This document shows positions 1 to 5,169 of a DNA stretch of 5,225 nucleotides, piece by piece. A program made the position numbers and the translations under genes. This DNA is from Vulcanimicrobiota bacterium (GTDB taxonomy: Bacteria; Vulcanimicrobiota; Vulcanimicrobiia; Vulcanimicrobiales; Vulcanimicrobiaceae). The notes below the pieces were generated by a model. It saw nothing but the letters and a program-made list of their open reading frames with translations, was not told where the DNA came from and ran no database searches. How positions within the stretch are numbered: the first letter of the stretch is position 1; each line of letters begins with the position of its first letter. The DNA lies in assembly GCA_030043675.1 (NCBI GenBank), contig JASHXG010000041.1, positions 1 to 5,225 of the forward strand, read 5' to 3'.

Positions 1-769
1 CGGGATTCAGGTTGCGGTTGACGACGACGCCGTCGATGGGCGAAACAACTGCAGCCTTCGCGATCTGCACCCGGATTTGCTGCGCTTGCGCGAGCGCGAC
101 CGCCTCTTGCGCCTCGGACTGCGCGACCGCGGAGGCCTGAAGTCCCTGGCCTGAAAGGCTCCCGTTGGCCTGCACGTTCGAACGCGCAGCCGCCAAGGTT
201 GCGATCGCCGAGTTGAGCGCTTGCTGGTCGTTGCGCACCATCGTCTCTTGGGAATCGACGGTCTGTTGCGAGACGTAGCCCTGGTTGAGGAGGTTTTGAT
301 CGCGCGTCAGGTTGGTCGTGTCGTTGGTAAGCGTCTGCTGCGCTTGGTGGACGGCCGCTTGATCGGACCGCAGCGTGTCGACGCCTTGTGCGATCGAAAG
401 TCCGCCCTGATAGACCGTGTGAACCGTGTTGGCATGATTGCTGTTCGCCGTCGCAAGGTCGGATTGCAGCTCCGACTCCAAGTCGGCCGTGTCGAGGCGC
501 GCCAGCAGCTGTCCCGCGCGAACGTGGTCGCCCTCTTGCACGTAGACGGCGTCGGCCGGCTCGGTCAGCGAGCTTTGAATCGCGACGTTTTGATAGGGCG
601 CGATGATTCCGGCGAGCTTCGCCGCCGGCTGGATCGCACCGAACGAGGCGACCGCAGTCTGGACAAAAGGCGGCGCCGCTGCCGGCGCAGCGTGTTTGCC
701 GCAGGCCGCGAGCGCGGCAATGAGCAGCGCCGCGCAGGAGAATCGGATGATGTCTGGCCTAGGTATCAT
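1..769 (-). CDS. RND-type efflux pump periplasmic adaptor (membrane fusion protein), lipoprotein, C-terminal part missing
   Basis: This is the HlyD/AcrA-like adaptor that bridges an inner-membrane RND transporter and a TolC-like outer-membrane channel. The gene runs off the left edge, and 256 N-terminal residues are visible. Residues 7-23 form a hydrophobic signal ending in the lipobox LAAC, so Cys23 should be lipidated. Residues 54-94 form the first half of the lipoyl/barrel-sandwich domain (VYVQEGDHVRAGQLLARLD). Residues 97-235 are a long Ala/Gln-rich alpha-hairpin. Its tip carries R156, L160 and S167, matching the RxxxLxxxxxxS (RLS) motif used for TolC docking. The second lipoyl half starts at 237 (AAVVSPIDGVVVNR). 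The beta-barrel and membrane-proximal domains lie outside the window. I chose ATG at 769 because the signal peptide begins directly after it. An in-frame GTG at 796 is possible. No clear Shine-Dalgarno is seen. The gene is divergent from the two-component system. The substrate cannot be told from this part. Confidence 0.93.
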   Translation of the reverse strand, partial: MIPRPDIIRFSCAALLIAALAACGKHAAPAAAPPFVQTAVASFGAIQPAAKLAGIIAPYQNVAIQSSLTEPADAVYVQEGDHVRAGQLLARLDTADLESELQSDLATANSNHANTVHTVYQGGLSIAQGVDTLRSDQAAVHQAQQTLTNDTTNLTRDQNLLNQGYVSQQTVDSQETMVRNDQQALNSAIATLAAARSNVQANGSLSGQGLQASAVAQSEAQEAVALAQAQQIRVQIAKAAVVSPIDGVVVNRNLNP

Positions 770-780
770 GGACTGGCACG

Positions 781-786
781 ATTGTA
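781..786 (-). promoter_or_regulatory. Putative -10 element (TACAAT) for the efflux adaptor gene
   Basis: Read on the minus strand this is TACAAT, five of six matches to TATAAT, ending 11 nt before the adaptor ATG at 769. Transcription from it would start about 5 nt before the ATG, giving an almost leaderless mRNA, which would fit the lack of a Shine-Dalgarno. No convincing -35 hexamer is visible, so this remains a weak prediction. Confidence 0.3.
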
Positions 787-825
787 GCGAAATCACCCGG
801 TCGGAGTCCTGGAGCGAGTCTGAGA

Positions 826-1536
826 ATGAGCCAAGCGGCCTCGGCGGGGGAAGAACCCCGCGTGCTGGTGGTCGACGACGAGCGCGGACTGCGCGAGCTG
901 CTCGAATATGGCCTCGAGCAAGCAGGCTTCAGCGTCCGCAGCGCCGCCGACGGCGAAGAAGGCCTGCGCCTGCTCGAGGCGTGGTCGCCGGACCTGATCG
1001 TGCTCGACGTCGGGCTCCCCGAACGCGACGGCTTCGCCTTGCTTCCCGACATTCGCCGGCTAACGACTGCACCGGTGGTGATGCTGACCGCGCGGACCGA
1101 GCTCGGGGAGAAGCTGGCCGGCTTCTCCGCCGGCGCCGACGACTACGTCGGCAAGCCCTTCGATCTGGAGGAGCTGGTCGCTCGGCTGCGCACCCTCCTG
1201 CGCCGGCCCAGGATCGAGGAGCGCGAGACCTTCACCTACGCCGATCTCAGCATCGACGCGCCCAGCCGGACGGTTTATCGCGGCAACCGCCGCATCGAGC
1301 TCTCGGCTCGCGAGTTCGACCTGCTTCACGTCTTTGCGGCGCACGCCGAGCAGGTTCTCACGCGCTCCGAGCTCCTCGATCTCGTCTGGGGAATCGATCG
1401 GGACGTCGTCCCGAACACGGTCGAGACCTACGTCTCGTTCCTGCGCGCGAAGATCGACAGCGGCGAGCCGGTCAAGTTGATTCAGACGCTGCGCGGCGTG
1501 GGTTACTCCTTGCGAGCGGCACCGGCGGAATCATGA
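826..1536 (+). CDS. OmpR/PhoB-family response regulator
   Basis: This 236-residue cytoplasmic transcription factor is phosphorylated by a partner kinase and then binds DNA. The receiver domain covers about residues 12-125. It has the acidic pair D17/D18, phosphoacceptor D61 (IVLDVGLPERDG), T88 (MLTAR) and K110 (GKPF), so all catalytic positions are intact. A winged-helix trans_reg_C domain covers about 138-231 and ends in the typical RGVGYSLR. The length is normal for the family. The ATG at 826 has a modest GGAG at 811-814, 11 nt upstream. The stop codon overlaps the kinase start by four bases (ATGA), indicating translational coupling. The gene diverges from the efflux adaptor across 56 bp, so control of that pump is a reasonable inference. 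The exact orthologue (PhoB, BaeR, CpxR and so on) cannot be set from sequence. Confidence 0.96.
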   Translation: MSQAASAGEEPRVLVVDDERGLRELLEYGLEQAGFSVRSAADGEEGLRLLEAWSPDLIVLDVGLPERDGFALLPDIRRLTTAPVVMLTARTELGEKLAGFSAGADDYVGKPFDLEELVARLRTLLRRPRIEERETFTYADLSIDAPSRTVYRGNRRIELSAREFDLLHVFAAHAEQVLTRSELLDLVWGIDRDVVPNTVETYVSFLRAKIDSGEPVKLIQTLRGVGYSLRAAPAES

Positions 1537-2957
1537 CGCGCCTGGCTCGCCGCATGCAAACGCTCGCGGCGATCGAAATCTCGCTCGTCCTCTGCGCGAT
1601 CATTCTGGCCGGAGCGCTCTTGGCGTTCGGCGCCTATATTCGGACGCTCTCCAACGAGCTTCGCGTCACCCAGACGCAGCTGGAGCGTGCGCTCGCGAAA
1701 ACGACGTTGCCCGACGCGCGCGCCGGCGGCGCCTTCGCGGCCTCGCTGCTGCTGCAGGGCGGCAGCGAGATCGTCTTCCTCGATTCGAACACGCGCGTCA
1801 CGGTCTACCGCGAGCATCGCTCGGAGCCGCCGACCGTCACGGTTCGGCGGCGCGGCGATCTCTCCGGCGATCCGAGTCCCTCGGGTCCGCTGGCCCGCAT
1901 CATACTCGGTCTGGCGACGGCTTTCGGCCTTGCCGAGCTCTTTGCGCACATCGGCAACCTCTACATCATCGTGCGCGCCAACGACGTCGCGTTGGTCGCA
2001 ACGGTTACATCCTTCTTGCTTCCCCTGGTCATCGCGCTGGCGATTGCGGTCGCGTGCGGGTTTCTCGTCGCTCGCGTTCTCACGCGCCAGGCCGTTCGGC
2101 CACTCGACGACGTTACGGCGGCACTCCAGCGCTTTGCTTCCGGCGACCTTACTCCGCACGTCATCGCCGCCGACGAAGGTCACGAGCTGGCGTCGCTGGC
2201 TAGCGCCTACAACGGTGCGATCGAACAGATGGAGCGAGCCTTTGCCGCGCGCGACCGGGCCAACGCCTCGATGCGCCAGTTCATCGCCGATGCCGGACAT
2301 CAGCTCCGCACGCCCCTGACGGTCGTGCAGGGGTTCATTGCGATTCTGCGGCGGGGCGGCTTCGAGAATCCGACCGATCGGGAGCGGATTCTGGACACGA
2401 TGAACGATCAGAGTCGCATCATGGGCTCGCTGATCGACAAGCTGATCTTGCTCGAGCGTTGGGAGTCTCCGGAGGCTTCACGGCCGAGCGAGCCGATCGA
2501 CGTCGGGAGGCTGGTCGCGGACCTCGTCGCGCCGATCGCCGACGCTAACCCGGAGCGTCGTTTCGCCATTTCGACGGAAAGCGGGATTTTGGCGTCCATC
2601 GACCCGACCGAGTTGGGCTATGTCGTGACGAACCTCACCGAGAACGCGCTCAAGTACGGGCTCGGCGAGATCAGCGTCCGCGTGCGCCACGAAGACTCGA
2701 CCGCCGTCATCGAAGTGGCCGACCAGGGTCCCGGCATTTCAGCCGAGGACGTGCCGCGCGTCTTCGATCGCTTCTATCGCGGCGCGCAACGCGACGTCGC
2801 TGGTTCCGGGCTTGGCCTCGCGATCGTCAAGCGGGCCGTGGAGCGCGCGCACGGGAGGGTCACGCTCGACACGAGCTCCCGCGGCTCGCGCTTCATCGTG
2901 CAGCTACCTCAGGCCAATTCGGAGAGGGTGAGATTCGAACTCACGGAACGCTCTTAA
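1533..2957 (+). CDS. Membrane sensor histidine kinase (HAMP, HisKA, HATPase_c)
   Basis: The 474-residue partner kinase of the upstream regulator sits in the inner membrane. TM1 is about residues 12-36. An extracytoplasmic sensing region of about 115 residues follows with no family I recognise; it includes a hydrophobic stretch near 119-147. TM2 is about 153-180 and HAMP about 178-231. HisKA carries H256 in GHQLRTPLT, with Q in place of the usual E/D at H+1 and T260 at H+4. HATPase_c shows the N-box (N367, N371), the G1 box D397-x-G-x-G401, the F-box (F411, F414) and the G2 box GSGLGL (424-429). The domain ends naturally at FIVQLP (454-459). The start is the ATG overlapping the regulator stop; the frame stays open further upstream, but that stretch overlaps the regulator gene. 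The last 12 codons lie antisense to tRNA-Ser, and the TAA falls in its variable arm, so the tail is probably not functional protein. The signal sensed is unknown. Confidence 0.95.
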   Translation: MTRLARRMQTLAAIEISLVLCAIILAGALLAFGAYIRTLSNELRVTQTQLERALAKTTLPDARAGGAFAASLLLQGGSEIVFLDSNTRVTVYREHRSEPPTVTVRRRGDLSGDPSPSGPLARIILGLATAFGLAELFAHIGNLYIIVRANDVALVATVTSFLLPLVIALAIAVACGFLVARVLTRQAVRPLDDVTAALQRFASGDLTPHVIAADEGHELASLASAYNGAIEQMERAFAARDRANASMRQFIADAGHQLRTPLTVVQGFIAILRRGGFENPTDRERILDTMNDQSRIMGSLIDKLILLERWESPEASRPSEPIDVGRLVADLVAPIADANPERRFAISTESGILASIDPTELGYVVTNLTENALKYGLGEISVRVRHEDSTAVIEVADQGPGISAEDVPRVFDRFYRGAQRDVAGSGLGLAIVKRAVERAHGRVTLDTSSRGSRFIVQLPQANSERVRFELTERS

Positions 2958-3007
2958 CGTTCGCCCGCTTTCGAGGCGGGTGCCTTCAACCACTCGACCA
3001 CCTCTCC
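2920..3007 (-). tRNA. tRNA-Ser(CGA)
   Basis: This 88 nt class II tRNA folds fully. The acceptor GGAGAGG pairs with CCTCTCC and the discriminator is G. The anticodon stem CCCGC/GCGGG holds the loop CTCGAAA, giving anticodon CGA for UCG codons. The long variable arm has a GAACG/CGTTC stem, as expected for serine. The T arm is GTGAG-TTCGAAT-CTCAC. No CCA is encoded (the next bases are AAT). It lies 48 nt downstream of tadA on the same strand and overlaps the 3' end of the convergent histidine kinase gene by 38 bp. Confidence 0.97.
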
Positions 3008-3033
3008 GCAAAATCACTTGCGTTATTTTGCGG
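3006..3033. repeat. Inverted repeat / hairpin abutting the tRNA-Ser 5' end
   Basis: Perfect 9 bp arms, CCGCAAAAT (3006-3014) and ATTTTGCGG (3025-3033), flank a 10 nt loop. On the minus strand the 3' arm includes the first two bases of tRNA-Ser. No T-run follows on either strand, so it is not a textbook rho-independent terminator. It may help process the tRNA 5' end or stop kinase transcripts, or it may be chance. Confidence 0.5.
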
Positions 3034-3049
3034 CCCCCGTCCTTCTCAA
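3022..3049 (-). promoter_or_regulatory. Putative sigma70-type promoter for tRNA-Ser
   Basis: In the tadA to tRNA-Ser gap the minus strand carries TTGAGA (3049-3044), five of six matches to a -35 box. After a 16 nt spacer comes AATAAC (3027-3022), four of six matches to a -10 box. Transcription would begin within about 10 nt of the tRNA 5' end. The alternative is read-through from tadA. Confidence 0.35.
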
Positions 3050-3055
3050 GGCCCG

Positions 3056-3526
3056 CTAATCTACGCCTTCTTCTGCTGCGGTGCGGCGCGACCTGAAGAA
3101 CCGTTGCAACTGCTCGGCGGCTTCAGTTTCGAGCACGCCCGCCGTCACCTCGAGGCGGTGATTGGTCTTGGCCGAACGCAGGATGTCGAAGACGCTGCCG
3201 TCGGCGCCGCCCTTGGGATCGCGTGCGGCGTACACGACCCGCTTGAGGCGGGCTGCAATCATGGCGCCCGCGCACATCACACACGGCTCCTTGGTCACGT
3301 AGAGTGTTGCGCCGGAGAGCCGCCACGCACCACGACGGCGTGCAGCCTCGCGCAGCAGCAGCATCTCGGCGTGCGCCGTCGCGTCGGGTCGAGCCTCTTT
3401 TTCGTTCTTCGCCTCGAGCATCAGCTCGCCGTCGACGAGCACTGCGCCAATCGGAACGTCACCGGCGCTCGCCGCCTTCTCGGCAAGCTCGAGCGCCCGG
3501 CGAATGTAGCCTTCGTCTTCACTCAT
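3056..3526 (-). CDS. tadA: tRNA-specific adenosine deaminase TadA
   Basis: TadA deaminates adenosine 34 to inosine in the anticodon of tRNA-Arg(ACG), allowing one tRNA to read CGU, CGC and CGA. It is cytoplasmic and zinc dependent. The 156-residue protein has the full cytidine-deaminase fold. Zinc ligand H52 and proton-shuttle E54 lie in TAHAE, and C82 and C85 in EPCVMCAGAM. The conserved substrate-pocket N41 is present, as is the C-terminal TadA signature (ARDPKGGADGS, then TNHRLEVTAGVL and FFRSRR). Length matches bacterial TadA, and the match in the C-terminal half argues against a guanine or cytosine deaminase. The ATG lies 13 nt after tRNA-Arg(CCG) with no clear Shine-Dalgarno, so the mRNA probably comes from a shared precursor cut at the tRNA end. 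The stop is TAG. tRNA-Ser(CGA) follows on the same strand. The neighbouring CCG tRNA is not the classical TadA substrate. Confidence 0.96.
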   Translation of the reverse strand: MSEDEGYIRRALELAEKAASAGDVPIGAVLVDGELMLEAKNEKEARPDATAHAEMLLLREAARRRGAWRLSGATLYVTKEPCVMCAGAMIAARLKRVVYAARDPKGGADGSVFDILRSAKTNHRLEVTAGVLETEAAEQLQRFFRSRRTAAEEGVD

Positions 3527-3539
3527 ACGAGGGAGATCG

Positions 3540-3613
3540 CGCGCCCGGAGGGATTCGAACCCCCGATCCCAGCCTTCGGAGGGCTGTGCGTTATCCAGCT
3601 ACGCTACGGGCGC
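3540..3613 (-). tRNA. tRNA-Arg(CCG)
   Basis: This 74 nt cloverleaf has acceptor GCGCCCG pairing with CGGGCGC and discriminator G. The anticodon stem CAGCC/GGCTG holds loop CTCCGAA, giving anticodon CCG for CGG codons. The T arm is GGGGG-TTCGAAT-CCCTC with one G-T pair. CCA is not encoded. It sits 12 nt after the small putative zinc-protein gene and 13 nt before tadA on the same strand, so it is probably cut from a polycistronic precursor. Confidence 0.97.
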
Positions 3614-3625
3614 ACGCAGTGCCGA

Positions 3626-3862
3626 TCAGCGTGGGCTCTCGGGCGGAGTACCCGCGCTGGGGATGTGTTTGAAGAGATCGAGCTTGTGGTCGACCAACGT
3701 CCGGTAGAACTTTCGCACGCAATCGGGATGACCGAAGAAGTACGTGCGCGCGTACGCGAGATCTTCACCGGAACTATCCGGGACGTAGTGCGAGATCTCG
3801 ATCTCCTCCATTTGGCCGCGATCGACCGGATGGGGGCAGAAATCGCACGGAATGGTCGACAT
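3626..3862 (-). CDS. Small protein with CxxC...HxxC, putative zinc-binding, function unknown
   Basis: I do not recognise a named family. The 78-residue product has C6-x2-C9 near its start (PCDFCPHPV) and H45-x2-C48 (FFGHPDC), followed by an amphipathic segment (VRKFYRTLVDHKLDLFK). This pairing of a CxxC knuckle with a helix-capping HxxC looks like a single treble-clef or C2HC zinc site. The middle is acidic, and there is no signal peptide or membrane segment. The ATG at 3862 is chosen because GAGG (3874-3871) lies 8 nt upstream. An in-frame GTG at 3871 falls inside that ribosome binding site and would add three residues. The gene is wedged between tRNA-CAU and tRNA-Arg, 12 nt before the latter, in the same direction as tadA. 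A role in RNA or translation is only a guess from location. That it is a real gene rests on the ribosome binding site, spacing and motif. Confidence 0.72.
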   Translation of the reverse strand: MSTIPCDFCPHPVDRGQMEEIEISHYVPDSSGEDLAYARTYFFGHPDCVRKFYRTLVDHKLDLFKHIPSAGTPPESPR

Positions 3863-3870
3863 TACAGACA

Positions 3871-3874
3871 CCTC
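3871..3874 (-). promoter_or_regulatory. Ribosome binding site deciding the start of the small zinc-protein gene
   Basis: GAGG on the minus strand lies 8 nt before the ATG at 3862, an ideal distance. It overlaps the competing upstream GTG (3871-3869), which makes the ATG the better start. Confidence 0.6.
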
Positions 3875-3884
3875 GGGAATGGAA

Positions 3885-3908
3885 CCGGCCGCCTCCGCCG
3901 GCGGCCGG
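3885..3908. repeat. Perfect GC-only hairpin between tRNA-CAU and the small zinc-protein gene
   Basis: Arms CCGGCCGCC (3885-3893) and GGCGGCCGG (3900-3908) pair perfectly over 9 bp around a 6 nt loop. It lies 14 nt after the tRNA 3' end and 10 nt before the GAGG ribosome binding site on the minus strand. No U-tract follows (TTCCATTCCC), so it is a weak terminator at best. It could act as a tRNA trailer structure or a 5' leader stem of the small gene. Confidence 0.6.
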
Positions 3909-3922
3909 ACCCTGCTTCGTTC

Positions 3923-3994
3923 TGGCTCGGGTAGGACTTGAACCTACGACCAAGGGCTTATGAGTCCCCTGCTCTACCACTGAGCTACCGAGCC
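3923..3994 (-). tRNA. tRNA with CAU anticodon: elongator Met or Ile2
   Basis: This 72 nt cloverleaf has acceptor GGCTCGG pairing with CCGAGCC and discriminator A73. The D arm is GCTC/GAGC. Anticodon loop CTCATAA gives CAT, and the T arm is GTAGG-TTCAAGT-CCTAC. It is not the initiator: base pair 1-72 is G-C and the three lower G-C anticodon-stem pairs of fMet are missing. The closing anticodon-stem pair is an A31/G39 mismatch, while 27-30 pair with 40-43. Elongator Met is the default reading. The TTGGTCG variable region and T arm also resemble Ile2 tRNAs, whose C34 is modified to lysidine by TilS, so identity is left open. CCA is not encoded. Confidence 0.93.
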
Positions 3995-4070
3995 GCAGCC
4001 GCTTCGCGTCGACGCACGGCTAATAACGGGCCGGATGCCCTCGAGGTTGCGCGTTTCGAGCCGGGGACGG

Positions 4071-5099
4071 CTAGTTCTTGGCGAGGCTGACGGTCAGGCC
4101 GTAAGGCGCGTCGAGGGCATCGCCGATCTTGTTGAAAGACGCGCCGCCCCCCGGATACCTCCACAAGTGCACCCCGCCGGGATCGCCGTAGTTGGAGGCA
4201 AAGATCGTCTTACCGGAGACCGAAAACTGCGAGACTAGCCGCCACGGATTGAGCGGCGTGTAACCGATTGCTTTGCCATTAACTCCGGTGATCTGAAACT
4301 GCCAGACACCCGCACCATCACCGACGACCACGTGCTTGCCGTCCCACCCGACGCCGGCCAGAACGGGCGGGTTCAGTTGGGGCTTGAGCCTGAGATCTAA
4401 GAATGACGCACCGCCTTTGCGGAGGATACCCACGCAGAAAACGCCGTTCAGGTAGCTGTCGAGGCCATCCGCGTAAAGATTTCCGCGATCGTCGTATGCA
4501 ACCCCGAAGAAATACCAAAACCATTGGCCGTCGTAGAGGTGCGGCGTGCCGCTAGCATGCGCGTACACGGCGACGTTTCCTTGCAGCCAGTACCCGCCGA
4601 AGTTCCAGTTGGTAACGGCGAGGTTTCCAGTTGTTGGGTCGACCGAGCAGTCGTACGGATTACCGTGAGGATCGTCGAGGCTCTTGAGGATCTGCGTGCC
4701 GCCGTGCGCGAACTCGACAACCTTCGACGGCCCCCAGAGCACGATCCATACGTCACCGTCCGCATCGGTACACAGACCATACGGATCGCCCAGGCCGGCA
4801 AGCATTCCTACGAGCTTGCGCTGTGCAACCGAATAGACGCTGACGGTGCTGTTGCCGAGGTTCGAAACATATAAAAGATCTTCGTTCTTCGCTTTCGGAG
4901 ACATCCAGGATCGCTGGTGATCGGGTCGCACTTCGGAGGGGTTCGCGCGCATGGGAGTGAGCGCGCTGCTCTGTATCTGCAAGCCGTTTTGCGCTTGCAA
5001 TCCGTTTTGCGCTTGCAATCCACTGCAGCCTGTCAGAATAGCAGCGGCCGCGCAAATGCGAAAAGCTTTCGCATCGGCCAAATCCGACATGATGTTCAT
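4071..5099 (-). CDS. Lipoprotein with predicted beta-propeller (YncE/NHL-like), function unknown
   Basis: The 342-residue product should be exported and lipid-anchored. Residues 1-24 form a signal with a short hydrophobic core (ICAAAAILTG), and the lipobox LTGC places the lipidated Cys at 25. Residues 27-43 are a hexapeptide repeat, GLQAQN twice and then GLQIQ, followed by a polar linker. From about 74 the protein shows propeller-blade patterns: LLYVSNLGNSTVSVYS (75-90), DPYGLCTDADGDVWIV (105-120), NPYDCSVDPTTGNLAVTN (147-164) and a later DDRGNLYADG. It ends in LDAPYGLTVS. No catalytic motif is evident. Such propellers usually bind ligands or proteins; enzymatic roles such as lactonase cannot be excluded. 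The ATG at 5099 is chosen because AAGGAG lies 8 nt upstream. The frame stays open to 5183, but that extension would contain the TATAAT promoter. The N-region is unusually acidic (D6, D9), and M4 is an alternative start. The blade style recalls Eremiobacterota paralogues (from memory). Confidence 0.88.
   Translation of the reverse strand: MNIMSDLADAKAFRICAAAAILTGCSGLQAQNGLQAQNGLQIQSSALTPMRANPSEVRPDHQRSWMSPKAKNEDLLYVSNLGNSTVSVYSVAQRKLVGMLAGLGDPYGLCTDADGDVWIVLWGPSKVVEFAHGGTQILKSLDDPHGNPYDCSVDPTTGNLAVTNWNFGGYWLQGNVAVYAHASGTPHLYDGQWFWYFFGVAYDDRGNLYADGLDSYLNGVFCVGILRKGGASFLDLRLKPQLNPPVLAGVGWDGKHVVVGDGAGVWQFQITGVNGKAIGYTPLNPWRLVSQFSVSGKTIFASNYGDPGGVHLWRYPGGGASFNKIGDALDAPYGLTVSLAKN
4983..5018 (-). 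repeat. 18 bp direct tandem repeat in the lipoprotein tether
   Basis: Two adjacent 18 bp units (4983-5000 and 5001-5018) differ only at the first base. Each encodes a phase of GLQAQN, and a degenerate third copy (GLQIQ) lies beside them at about 4968-4982. Being a multiple of three, gain or loss of a unit would change tether length without breaking the frame. Confidence 0.9.
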
Positions 5100-5107
5100 T
5101 GCGAATG

Positions 5108-5113
5108 CTCCTT
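5108..5113 (-). promoter_or_regulatory. Shine-Dalgarno of the lipoprotein gene
   Basis: AAGGAG on the minus strand sits 8 nt before the ATG at 5099 and fixes that start. A second AAGGAG at 5121-5126 lies farther upstream, next to the leader hairpin, without a start codon at suitable distance. Confidence 0.8.
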
Positions 5114-5127
5114 GGGAACGCTCCTTC

Positions 5128-5149
5128 GCAGGCCCGCACACGGGCCTGC
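5128..5149. repeat. Strong hairpin in the 5' leader of the lipoprotein mRNA
   Basis: Arms GCAGGCCCG (5128-5136) and CGGGCCTGC (5141-5149) pair perfectly over 9 bp around a four-base loop. It lies between the TATAAT box and the Shine-Dalgarno, so the transcript would begin a few bases before this stem. A 5' stabilising stem, a protein-binding operator or an attenuator are all possible. No U-run follows on the minus strand, so termination is unlikely. Confidence 0.7.
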
Positions 5150-5163
5150 CTTCCGCAAACGGT

Positions 5164-5169
5164 ATTATA
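5164..5169 (-). promoter_or_regulatory. -10 element (TATAAT) of the lipoprotein gene
   Basis: A perfect TATAAT on the minus strand lies 64 nt before the ATG at 5099 in otherwise GC-rich sequence. Transcription would start near 5157. No good -35 hexamer is present at 16-18 nt upstream, so an activator may be needed. Confidence 0.55.

Noticed and set aside
221..787. 188-codon plus-strand open frame
   Set aside because: It is the complement of the efflux adaptor, whose lipobox, lipoyl halves and RLS motif are clear. The product is Arg-rich with no domain.
603..1532. Upstream in-frame extension of the histidine kinase (784 codons in total)
   Set aside because: It overlaps the regulator gene in another frame and gives low-complexity Arg/Ala-rich sequence. 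The coupled ATGA start at 1533 gives a normal kinase.
1503..2300. 265-codon minus-strand open frame
   Set aside because: It is antisense to the kinase TM, HAMP and H-box regions and has no recognisable domain. It is a GC-rich shadow frame.
3104..3934. 276-codon plus-strand open frame across tadA, tRNA-Arg and the small gene
   Set aside because: It is antisense to tadA and includes the telltale antisense-tRNA peptide EGFEPPIPAFGG. It is a shadow of well-supported minus-strand genes.
4059..4072. Short 5 bp inverted repeat at the lipoprotein stop as a terminator
   Set aside because: The stem is AGCCG/CGGCT only, it overlaps the stop codon, and no U-tract follows.
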